32,423 nt of DNA. Source: an uncultured Hungatella sp. GTDB taxonomy: Bacteria; Bacillota; Clostridia; Lachnospirales; Lachnospiraceae. Of this stretch, positions 6,677 to 14,637 are shown one piece after another; positions within the stretch are counted from its first letter, which is position 1, and each line of letters opens with the position of its first letter. The translations under genes were made by a program, and so were the position numbers. The DNA lies in NCBI GenBank assembly GCA_910588325.1, contig CAJUPP010000034.1, positions 1 through 32,423 of the forward strand. The letters are read 5' to 3'. The notes under the pieces are model-generated. The model did no database searches, had not been told where the DNA came from, and saw only the letters and a program-made list of their open reading frames with translations.

Positions 6677-7504
6677 TCAATATTCATAGATATGTTCTGA
6701 GATACGTCCGTGTTTTCCGTCGCCTGCAATGTTTAAATCAGACAGGTGGAACCGCTCATATCCCCAAGGCTCCATGACCGTCTCGGACAGGTCGTAGTGA
6801 TACCACAGGCCGTCGCCCGGATCCTGAATGGCATTCCATTCATGTCCCTCTTTTCCTTCCGTCCAGTTTACTATGGCAACCGGAATATGGAAAACCTCCT
6901 GTGCTTCATAATCCACGATTCCCTGTGCAGTAAAAGGAAGGTACTCCACCATGCCCCGGAAAAGCTTAGAATAGCCAGAACAGATTCCCTGACCGGTGGT
7001 GATGATGCGGTATGCTCCCTGGGAGTCGTGGATGGAATAAAAATCATCGGGAGCACCGTAATCGTAAGAGTAATTGCTGACAATGTAGTCAAATATCATG
7101 CGGATCGCCGCAGTGCGGTCTGTGCCGGCAGGAACAATGGCAGGAACGTGAATACTCAGCCATTCTTCCACAAAATGCTGGCGGGTCAGAAGAAGCTCAA
7201 CACTGTCTGGCGGAATCTGATAGACGACGTTACTTCCCTCATAGCGGAAAGGATAATAGATCATCTCCGCAGCGTCACAGACCCTTAGGGCATCAGAAAC
7301 CGTATGTTCAAACGCGGGTATAAATTCCTTTTCATTGGTAAGTGCGGATATCAGGCCGCCTTCCTTCACATGGAGGAATCCGCCGGAAGCAGCAGCGATA
7401 TCCTGGGCCGTAGAGCCGTAAGCCTTAGCCGGATATAAAACTAATAAAAGTAAAATAACCCCTGTCCTCTTCATCTTTTGTGCTGTGGCGCCTCTCTTTT
7501 TCAT
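6677..7504 (-). CDS. Secreted transglutaminase-like (papain-fold) protein
   Basis: About 275 residues and the only intact gene on the - strand. The N-terminus has a lysine/arginine region and a hydrophobic stretch (GVILLLLVLYPAKAYGST), a probable signal peptide. The C-terminal half is a transglutaminase-like domain with the triad regions GQGICSGYSKLF (Cys), GHEWNAI (His) and WYHYDLSETV (Asp). Such domains act as cysteine peptidases or crosslinking enzymes at the cell surface; the substrate is unknown. Two ATGs are six bases apart. The second (7504) lies 7 nt from AGGAG and the first (7510) only 1 nt, so I use the second. It diverges from the debranching enzyme gene and converges on the GH1 gene, so it is transcribed alone. 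Confidence 0.85.
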   Translation of the reverse strand: MKKRGATAQKMKRTGVILLLLVLYPAKAYGSTAQDIAAASGGFLHVKEGGLISALTNEKEFIPAFEHTVSDALRVCDAAEMIYYPFRYEGSNVVYQIPPDSVELLLTRQHFVEEWLSIHVPAIVPAGTDRTAAIRMIFDYIVSNYSYDYGAPDDFYSIHDSQGAYRIITTGQGICSGYSKLFRGMVEYLPFTAQGIVDYEAQEVFHIPVAIVNWTEGKEGHEWNAIQDPGDGLWYHYDLSETVMEPWGYERFHLSDLNIAGDGKHGRISEHIYEY

Positions 7505-7598
7505 AGGCATGCTCCTTTCAAAGAGAATGGTACAGCAGAATACAACGTGTTCCTCATTACAAAAGATGTGCTTTTAGAAGACCTTCCTTATATAAAAT

Positions 7599-7627
7599 AT
7601 TCTATCGTATCCGTGGAAAATAAGCAA
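7599..7627 (-). promoter_or_regulatory. Possible promoter for the transglutaminase-like gene
   Basis: Read on the - strand: TTGCTT (7627-7622), 17-bp spacer, TAGAAT (7604-7599). The -10 is good and the -35 is weak. It is divergent from the next promoter. Confidence 0.35.
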
Positions 7628-7638
7628 GGGATAAAGTA

Positions 7639-7667
7639 TTCCCAAATACGAAAAAGAATGATAAAAT
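7639..7667 (+). promoter_or_regulatory. Possible extended -10 promoter for the debranching enzyme
   Basis: TTCCCA (7639-7644), 17-bp spacer, TAAAAT (7662-7667) preceded by TG at 7659-7660 as an extended -10. It would give a leader of about 27 nt. Confidence 0.4.
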
Positions 7668-7700
7668 AAGAGTAGTATTTTGAACGATGGAGGAAAAGTT

Positions 7701-9842
7701 ATGAGTCAAGATGAGAAGGAGATGACACAAAAGACAGAATCGATGATAGAACTGGAAAAATTGAGCCTTCCCAGAACCATTCATTTGATTCCCATGGATT
7801 ATCTGGATGGATTTGCGGTTCGGCCGGGGTTTTATGAGACCAACGGGGCCACGGCAATCCCGGGAGGCGTAAACTTTACGGTTCATTCTCACGGAGCCAC
7901 CGGGATTGAGCTTCTTTTGTTTCACAGGCAGGAGGCGGAGCCTTTTGCGGTTCTGCCATTTCCAAAGCACTACCGGATCGGAAATGTATATTCTATGATT
8001 GTATTTAAACTGAATATTGAGGAGTTTGAGTATGCATATCGGGTAGACGGGCCTTATGAGCCGGAAAAGGGGATTATTTTTAACCGGAATAAGTATCTTT
8101 TGGATCCTTATGCCAAGGCGGTTACGGGGCAGAGCAGATGGGGGGAGACGTCGCCTTATGGGCAGCACTATAAAGCCAGAGTGGTAAAGGATGATTTTGA
8201 CTGGGGCGCCATCAAACAGCCGCTCCTTCCGGTTGAGGATTTGATTATCTATGAGCTTCATGTGAGAGGATTTACCAAGGACAAATCCTCCGGTGTGCTT
8301 CATCCCGGAACTTTTGACGGCCTTATGGAAAAGCTGCCTTATCTGAAGGCGTTGGGAGTCAATGTAGTGGAGCTGATGCCGATTTTTGAGTTTGATGAGA
8401 TGCAGGATTACCGGATTGTGGATGGGCAGAAGCTGTACAATTACTGGGGATACAATACCGTAAGCTTTTTTGCCCCCAACACCAGCTATGCTTCCGGCAA
8501 GGAGTATAACCAGGAGGGGAATGAACTGAAGCATCTGATCCGGAAGTTCAACCAGAATGGAATCGAAGTCTATTTGGACGTCGTGTTCAATCACACTGCA
8601 GAGGGCAATGAGCAGGGGCCGTTTTTCTCCTTCAAAGGCCTGGACAACAATATCTACTATATGCTGACCCCGGACGGTCAGTACTATAATTTCAGTGGCT
8701 GCGGTAATACTTTAAACTGCAACCATCCCATTGTTTATCAGATGATTCTGGACTGTCTGCGGTACTGGGTTACTACCTACCGGGTCAATGGATTCCGGTT
8801 TGATCTGGCATCGATTTTGGGAAGGAATCAGGACGGAACGCCTATGAGCAAACCGCCGCTGTTGGAAGCCCTTGCCTTTGACCCTATTTTGGGGGATGTG
8901 AAACTGATTGCCGAGGCATGGGATGCAGGCGGACTGTACCAGGTAGGGCAGTTTTCTTCCTGGAGCCGGTGGGCAGAGTGGAACGGAAAATACAGAGATG
9001 ACCTGCGGCGGTATCTAAAGGGCGATGAGGGCATGGCCCAGACGGCGGCGGAGAGGATCGTCGGTTCCAGAGATTTGTATGGGGCCAGCCATAGAAAGAA
9101 TGTTTCCGTAAACTTTATTACCTGTCATGACGGTATGACTCTCAATGATTTGTATTCCTACAATCAAAAACACAATGAGAAAAACGGATGGAACAACACG
9201 GACGGAACCAATGCTGACTACAGCTGGAACTGCGGAGTGGAGGGAGAGACAGATGACGCCCAGGTTCTTGCCCTGCGCCGCCGGATGGCCAGAAATGCGT
9301 TTGCCGTTCTCATGTGTAGCAGGGGGATTCCTATGTTCCTGGCGGGGGATGAGTTTTTGAACACTCAGTTCGGCAACAATAACGCTTACTGTCAGGACAA
9401 TATCACCTCCTGGCTGGACTGGAGCCGTCTGGAAAAGAATCGGGATATGTTTGAATTTTTCCGGTATATGATACAGTTCAGAAAGGATAACAGGATTTTA
9501 AGAACCAATGTAAGCAACGGCGCCTGCGGATTCCCTGATACCAGCTTTCACGGGGTAAAACCATGGCAGGAAGAGTTTGCATCCTATGACCATTATGTGG
9601 GAGTCATGTTTGCCGGGCAGGAGAAGAAGGGGGTCTATGTTGATCCCCAGATCGTCTACCTTGCGTCCAACTCTTACTGGGAAGATCTGGAGGTGATCCT
9701 GCCAGAACTTCCAAAGACTATGTATTGGGAAAAAGATGCGGATACCTGGCAGGCAGAGCAGGCCATCACGAAAATGGAGGGAAATTCGTTTACGATCCAC
9801 GCCAGAAGCGTCATGGTATTTTCGGCAAGGATGTTTTCATAA
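7701..9842 (+). CDS. glgX: Glycogen debranching enzyme / isoamylase-type GH13
   Basis: 713 residues; hydrolyses alpha-1,6 branch points in glycogen or limit dextrins in the cytoplasm. Residues about 30-150 form the CBM48-type N-terminal domain (YRVDGPYEPEKG, FNRNKYLLDPYAKA). The GH13 barrel has all four conserved regions: DVVFNHTAEGN, GFRFDLAS (nucleophile D368), AEAWDAGG (acid/base E405) and TCHDGMTLND (D477). Length and motifs match the GlgX/TreX group. ATG 7701 has GGAGG 7 nt upstream, and the in-frame TTG at 7680 has nothing comparable. The only other glycan-active enzyme nearby is the GH1; no other glycogen genes are in the window. Confidence 0.93.
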   Translation: MSQDEKEMTQKTESMIELEKLSLPRTIHLIPMDYLDGFAVRPGFYETNGATAIPGGVNFTVHSHGATGIELLLFHRQEAEPFAVLPFPKHYRIGNVYSMIVFKLNIEEFEYAYRVDGPYEPEKGIIFNRNKYLLDPYAKAVTGQSRWGETSPYGQHYKARVVKDDFDWGAIKQPLLPVEDLIIYELHVRGFTKDKSSGVLHPGTFDGLMEKLPYLKALGVNVVELMPIFEFDEMQDYRIVDGQKLYNYWGYNTVSFFAPNTSYASGKEYNQEGNELKHLIRKFNQNGIEVYLDVVFNHTAEGNEQGPFFSFKGLDNNIYYMLTPDGQYYNFSGCGNTLNCNHPIVYQMILDCLRYWVTTYRVNGFRFDLASILGRNQDGTPMSKPPLLEALAFDPILGDVKLIAEAWDAGGLYQVGQFSSWSRWAEWNGKYRDDLRRYLKGDEGMAQTAAERIVGSRDLYGASHRKNVSVNFITCHDGMTLNDLYSYNQKHNEKNGWNNTDGTNADYSWNCGVEGETDDAQVLALRRRMARNAFAVLMCSRGIPMFLAGDEFLNTQFGNNNAYCQDNITSWLDWSRLEKNRDMFEFFRYMIQFRKDNRILRTNVSNGACGFPDTSFHGVKPWQEEFASYDHYVGVMFAGQEKKGVYVDPQIVYLASNSYWEDLEVILPELPKTMYWEKDADTWQAEQAITKMEGNSFTIHARSVMVFSARMFS

Positions 9843-9870
9843 GAAAAGGCAAAACAACAGGTGAGGCCAT

Positions 9871-12800
9871 ATGTACATTGCGGATTTGCATATTCACTCC
9901 AGGTATTCCAGGGCAACCAGCAAAGACTGTACCCCGCAATACCTTGATCTGTGGGCCAGGCGGAAGGGAATCCACATAGTGGGAACAGGAGATTTTACCC
10001 ATCCGGCCTGGCGGCAGGAATTAGAAGAAAAACTGGCGCCGGCAGAGGAAGGGCTTTATGTCCTGAAAGAGGAATTTAAACTGGAAAGTCCGGCGGCCGA
10101 TAAAAGAGTACATCCCCGGTTTGTGATTTCCGGGGAGATCAGTTCTATCTATAAGAAGAATGGAAAAGTGAGAAAAGTTCACAGCCTGATCCTGCTTCCC
10201 GGACTGGAGGATGCCGCCCGTCTATCGGACAAGCTGGAGACTATAGGGAATATCCACTCGGACGGAAGGCCTATTCTGGGGCTGGACTGCCGGGATTTAC
10301 TGGAGATTACCCTGGAACTCTGTCCGAAGGCTGTCTTTGTGCCGGCCCATATCTGGACCCCGCATTTCTCCATGTTCGGTGCATTTTCCGGCTTTGATAC
10401 GGTGGAGGAATGTTTTGAGGATCTGACGCCTTATATCCGGGCATTCGAGACAGGACTTTCTTCCGATCCGCCTATGAACTGGCGGCTGTCGGCGCTGGAC
10501 CGGTTTCAGATGATTTCCAATTCCGATGCCCACTCCCCGGCGAAACTGGGACGGGAGGCCAATCTTTTAGATATCGAGATGTCTTATGACGGACTGTATC
10601 ATGCCGTTCAGGAGGGGCTGGGATTAAAGGGAACCATCGAATTTTTCCCGGAGGAAGGGAAATATCATTTTGACGGACATCGGAAATGCCATCTCTGCCT
10701 AAGTCCAAAGGAGGCGGAAAAATATGAAGGACGTTGTCCGGTATGCGGCAAGAAGCTGACTTTGGGTGTGTCTCACAGAATCATGCAGTTAGCGGACAGG
10801 GGGGAGGGCTTTGTGCCCGAGAAAGCCAATGCATTTGAAAGCCTGGTTCCTCTGCCGGAGGTTATCGCCGCCTCCACCGGACATGGGGCGGCAAGCGCCA
10901 ATACCGTAAGACAGTATGAGAAGATGATTGAAAAACTGGGCAGCGAGTTCTCTGTCTTAAGAGAAATTCCGGAAACGGATATTGAGAAAGAGGCAGGTTC
11001 TCTGATTGCAGAGGGAATCCGCAGACTCAGGGCAGGGAAAGTGGAGAGGCTGCCGGGATTTGATGGGGAGTACGGAACCATAAAGCTGTTTCAGCCGTCA
11101 GAGCTGGGGCAGATGGATGGACAGATGGATATGTTTTTGATGAATGGATGGAAGAGGGAATCCCGGATGCAGCAGGATTCCCAGGAAGCGGAATGTTTAC
11201 AGACAGCAGAGAAGCAAAACAGAAACCAGTCATTTCGGCCAGGCAGCCAGGAGGGGCCGGATTCTCTGAATGAGGAACAGATTCAGGCAGTGAGGTCCAT
11301 TTCCCCCAGAGTTGCCGTTGTGGCAGGCCCGGGAACCGGAAAAACGAAGACTTTGGTTTCCCGCATTCTGTATCTTTTGCAGAACCGAAAGGTAAAGCCA
11401 TCGGAAATCACAGCGGTTACCTTTACCAGAAAGGCGGCCAGGGAATTGAACCAGCGTCTGGAACAGCAGCTGGGAGGAAGTCAGGCCGTCAGAAAGATGC
11501 AGATCGGAACCTTCCATTCTATCTGCTATGAATTGCTGAAAAAGCAGGGAGAGGAATTTTTGCTAGCAGATGAAACCATGGCCCTGGAACTTGCCCTGGA
11601 GGTCATTCAGGAGCTGGGGCTGAAGGAGAAGCCTGGGAGGTTTCTTAAGATGATATCGGAGGGAAAGACAGCATCCGCGGTCTGTGGGCAGAAATTATCG
11701 AAAGAAAGTGAGCCCCGGGAAGAGGACAGATACCAGGAGGCAGCCAGGTGCTATCAGGAGAAACTGACGCAGATGGGAGCGCTGGATTTTGACGACCTCC
11801 TTTTAAAGGGGATTGATCTTCCGGAAAATCAGAACTTTCATTACCTGCTGGTAGATGAATTTCAGGATAGCAGCCCTCTGGAAGGCCGTCTGATTCAGGC
11901 GTGGAGCAGCCAGGGGAGAGAGCTGTTTCTTATAGGAGACCCGGACCAGGCCATCTACGGTTTTCGCGGGGCAGATGCAGGGAGTTTTCAAACGTTTCAG
12001 GAAGATAAGAATGGAGAAGTCATCAGCCTGAAGAAAAATTACCGTTCCACCCCGGAGATTCTGGAAGCATCCGTAGTTATGCTGGGAGAGGGACAGCCTA
12101 AATCCATGCTGGAACCGATCCGGCCCTCCGGTTTTCCGGTTCGGCTTCTGGAGGCGTCCGGAGAGATGGCGGAGGCAATTTTTATCGCCAAGGAAATCAA
12201 TCGCCTGGTAGGCGGCATGGACATGCTGGATGCCGAGGAAGGGTTCGCCTGTCCGGAAAACCGGGCGCCCCGGGGCTTTTTGGATATTGCGGTTCTCTAT
12301 CGGACCCACCGTCAGGCAGAACTTTTAGAGAAATGCCTGAAAACAGAAGGAATTCCCTACATTGTCACAGGCAGGGAAGGTTTTTTGGAGGAGGATACGG
12401 TCAGAGGAAGCCTGGGCTTTTTTAGGAGTATTCGAAATCCGCAGGACGGTTTATCAAAACAACAGTGCCTGAAACTGCTTAAGAATCCGGAAGGGGAATC
12501 CCTTTCCCGGGAAACCTGCGAAAGGCTGGCAGAAACTTATGGCAGGCTTTTTAAGAGGACCAGGCCGCAGAAGCTGGTAGGCCGATGGATGGAAGAGATG
12601 GGGCTTGTGGAAGATTGGGCTATGGAAAAACTGTTGGCCATGACTCCTTTCTATAAAACCATGGAAGAATTTCTGGACAGTTTAAGGTTTGGAGGGGAAG
12701 GAGATTTAAGACGGTGCGGAAGCAAAACCTATGCCTCGGATGCTGTTACCCTGATGACCCTTCATGCCTCCAAAGGTCTGGAATTCCCAGTGGTATTTCT

Positions 12801-13044
12801 CTATGGCGCACGAAAGGGGATGATTCCTCTGGAGTGGGGAGGACAGTGCGAAAATCCGGCAGAGGAGAGACGGCTTTTCTATGTAGGGATGACGAGGGCG
12901 ATGGAGGAGTTGATTCTTACATCCTCCGGCCAGCCTTCTCCGTTTTTAGAGAAGGTTCCGGATCACATGCTGCTTAGGGAAAAGATAAAGATGAGAAAAA
13001 CTGGGACAGAAGCGAAACAACTGAGTCTCTTTGATTTTATGTAA
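9871..13044 (+). CDS. Endonuclease Q-UvrD/PcrA helicase fusion with clamp-binding motifs
   Basis: 1057 residues. Residues 1 to ~400 are an EndoQ-family PHP nuclease: ADLHIHSRYS (D5, H7, H9), GTGDFTH, ISGEISSIY, VPAHIWTP, SNSDAHSP, and the four-Cys zinc site (C273, C276, C289, C292) before GVSHRIMQLADRGEGF. EndoQ cuts DNA 5' of deaminated bases and abasic sites. Residues ~455-1030 are an SF1A helicase: GPGTGKT (K491), TFTRKAARE, IGTFHSI, VDEFQD (661-666), GDPDQAIYGFRGAD, KNYRSTPEIL, MTLHASKGLEFPVVF and RRLFYVGMTRA. The tail ends QLSLFDFM; QLSLF (1050-1054) matches the bacterial beta-clamp motif, and QMDMF (418-422) in the linker resembles it. All nuclease and helicase motifs appear intact. The start has GTGAGG upstream, 29 nt after the debranching gene. 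I infer one protein that finds, nicks and unwinds damaged DNA at replication forks. Confidence 0.92.
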   Translation: MYIADLHIHSRYSRATSKDCTPQYLDLWARRKGIHIVGTGDFTHPAWRQELEEKLAPAEEGLYVLKEEFKLESPAADKRVHPRFVISGEISSIYKKNGKVRKVHSLILLPGLEDAARLSDKLETIGNIHSDGRPILGLDCRDLLEITLELCPKAVFVPAHIWTPHFSMFGAFSGFDTVEECFEDLTPYIRAFETGLSSDPPMNWRLSALDRFQMISNSDAHSPAKLGREANLLDIEMSYDGLYHAVQEGLGLKGTIEFFPEEGKYHFDGHRKCHLCLSPKEAEKYEGRCPVCGKKLTLGVSHRIMQLADRGEGFVPEKANAFESLVPLPEVIAASTGHGAASANTVRQYEKMIEKLGSEFSVLREIPETDIEKEAGSLIAEGIRRLRAGKVERLPGFDGEYGTIKLFQPSELGQMDGQMDMFLMNGWKRESRMQQDSQEAECLQTAEKQNRNQSFRPGSQEGPDSLNEEQIQAVRSISPRVAVVAGPGTGKTKTLVSRILYLLQNRKVKPSEITAVTFTRKAARELNQRLEQQLGGSQAVRKMQIGTFHSICYELLKKQGEEFLLADETMALELALEVIQELGLKEKPGRFLKMISEGKTASAVCGQKLSKESEPREEDRYQEAARCYQEKLTQMGALDFDDLLLKGIDLPENQNFHYLLVDEFQDSSPLEGRLIQAWSSQGRELFLIGDPDQAIYGFRGADAGSFQTFQEDKNGEVISLKKNYRSTPEILEASVVMLGEGQPKSMLEPIRPSGFPVRLLEASGEMAEAIFIAKEINRLVGGMDMLDAEEGFACPENRAPRGFLDIAVLYRTHRQAELLEKCLKTEGIPYIVTGREGFLEEDTVRGSLGFFRSIRNPQDGLSKQQCLKLLKNPEGESLSRETCERLAETYGRLFKRTRPQKLVGRWMEEMGLVEDWAMEKLLAMTPFYKTMEEFLDSLRFGGEGDLRRCGSKTYASDAVTLMTLHASKGLEFPVVFLYGARKGMIPLEWGGQCENPAEERRLFYVGMTRAMEELILTSSGQPSPFLEKVPDHMLLREKIKMRKTGTEAKQLSLFDFM

Positions 13045-13086
13045 TAAAAAGAGGAAGATCTGAAGTGCTAAAAGGCGGAAAACAAC

Positions 13087-14592
13087 ATGGAATATGTAAT
13101 GGGAATTGATCTTGGAACATCATCGGTGAAGGCAGTTTTGATGGACCGGGGCGGGAAGGTGGCCGCCGTAGCCAGCCACGGGTATGAGGTGGAGATACCA
13201 GAAAGCGGATTTGCCCAGCAAAGGCCGGAAATCTGGTGGGAACAGACGAAACGGGTAATCAGGGAAGTCATAAAAAAAGCGGATGTCTCTTCCGGTCAGA
13301 TAAAAGCAGTCGGATTCTCCGGCCAGATGCATGGTCTGGTGGCTTTGGATAAGGAGAAACATCCGCTGATTCCTGCCATAATCTGGATGGATCAAAGGAG
13401 CAAAGAACAGCAGAAAGAGATTTTCAGGCTTGTGAGGGAACAGCATCTGGAAGGAGAGCTGATGAACCGTCCCTTGCCGGGGATGCTGATCTGTTCGTTG
13501 CTCTGGGTCAAGGAGAATGCACCTGAAATTTACGAAAAGACAGCTTATGTCCTTCTGCCCAAGGACTATATTCGTCTGTGTCTGGGGGGAACCATAGAGA
13601 CAGATGGGACAGACGGAGCCGGAAGCCTGGCATTTTCCGTCAGAGATCAAAGATGGTGTGACACGCTGCTTGAAAATCTTAAGATTTCCCGGGAAATCTT
13701 TCCGCCGGTAGTCAAACCTTATGATGTTACTGGAAATGTGACAAAAAAAGCGGCAAAAGAGACAGGTCTTAAGGAGGGAACCATACTGGTGGCAGGAGGG
13801 GCGGACTCAGCCATGCAGCTGACGGGAAACGGCGTGGTAAGGGATCATGCCCTTGCCCTGAATATCGGAACGGCGTCCCAGATTCTGGCGGTTACATCGA
13901 AGCCGGTTTTCGACAGAAAGCTGCGGACTCAGATGCTGTGCCATGGGGTTTCCGGTCTGTGGTATCAGCAGTGTGGATCTTTAAACGGCGGAAATGTGCT
14001 GGGATGGTTGAGAAACAGGATGTTAATGACCAATGCCAGCTTTAGGCAGTTGGATATGGAGGCCGGCAGGATTTCGGCAGGCAGTGACGGGCTTACATTT
14101 CTTCCTTATCTGGCAGGGGAGCGGGCGCCTTATGAGAATCCTGACGCCAGAGGAATATTTTTCGGACTGTCATTCCAACATTCCCAGGCCCATATGGTGC
14201 GCGGCGTTATGGAGGGCGTGATCTTAAACTTGAGAGAATGTTTGGATATTTTTGAAGAATCGGGAATTCATACAAAAAATCAATGTCTTATTGTATCCGG
14301 CGGAGGCGCCAGAGGGAGAACCTGGCGGCAGATTCAGGCAGATGTGTTCGGGATGCCTGTGTATAAAACGGAAACGGAGGAGGAAGCCTGTACCGGAGCG
14401 GCCATTATGGCGGCAGTGGGAGCCGGATGGTTTGGATCTGTGGAAGAGGCGGTGAGAGATATCGTTAAAACAGAGAAAGAAGCTGTGTATCCGATTCTGG
14501 AGAATGTAAAACGATACCAGGAAAAACGGATAATATTCCGAAGGATTTACAGCAGTCTGTTTGACAATACTACCGGGGTATGCTATGATTAA
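13087..14592 (+). CDS. xylB: FGGY-family carbohydrate kinase, probable xylulokinase
   Basis: 501 residues of the actin/hexokinase fold. The N-terminus GIDLGTSSVKAVLMD is the first phosphate loop, GFSGQMHGLV is the xylulokinase-type substrate signature, and D240 in GGADSAMQ is the catalytic base. SGGGARGRTWRQIQADV is the C-terminal adenosine loop. Xylulokinase phosphorylates D-xylulose for the pentose phosphate pathway. Related FGGY kinases for other ketoses share much of this, so the sugar is probable, not certain. No xylose isomerase or transporter is adjacent. It starts 42 nt after the EndoQ-helicase gene. The last two codons form the -10 of the next operon's promoter. Confidence 0.85.
   Translation: MEYVMGIDLGTSSVKAVLMDRGGKVAAVASHGYEVEIPESGFAQQRPEIWWEQTKRVIREVIKKADVSSGQIKAVGFSGQMHGLVALDKEKHPLIPAIIWMDQRSKEQQKEIFRLVREQHLEGELMNRPLPGMLICSLLWVKENAPEIYEKTAYVLLPKDYIRLCLGGTIETDGTDGAGSLAFSVRDQRWCDTLLENLKISREIFPPVVKPYDVTGNVTKKAAKETGLKEGTILVAGGADSAMQLTGNGVVRDHALALNIGTASQILAVTSKPVFDRKLRTQMLCHGVSGLWYQQCGSLNGGNVLGWLRNRMLMTNASFRQLDMEAGRISAGSDGLTFLPYLAGERAPYENPDARGIFFGLSFQHSQAHMVRGVMEGVILNLRECLDIFEESGIHTKNQCLIVSGGGARGRTWRQIQADVFGMPVYKTETEEEACTGAAIMAAVGAGWFGSVEEAVRDIVKTEKEAVYPILENVKRYQEKRIIFRRIYSSLFDNTTGVCYD
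14561..14589 (+). promoter_or_regulatory. Near-consensus SigA promoter inside the kinase 3' end
   Basis: TTGACA (14561-14566), 17-bp spacer, TATGAT (14584-14589), with an extended -10 TG at 14581-14582. The leader to ATG 14638 would be about 42 nt. It drives the phosphorelay operon. Confidence 0.8.
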
Positions 14593-14637
14593 AAATACAA
14601 TTCATTTATTTTGAAGTAAAGGATAGGAAAGCGTTTC

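Noticed and set aside
7602..8594. 330-residue open frame on the - strand over the debranching enzyme
   Set aside because: It is antisense to a gene with all four GH13 motifs, has no recognisable domain and is rich in improbable residues.
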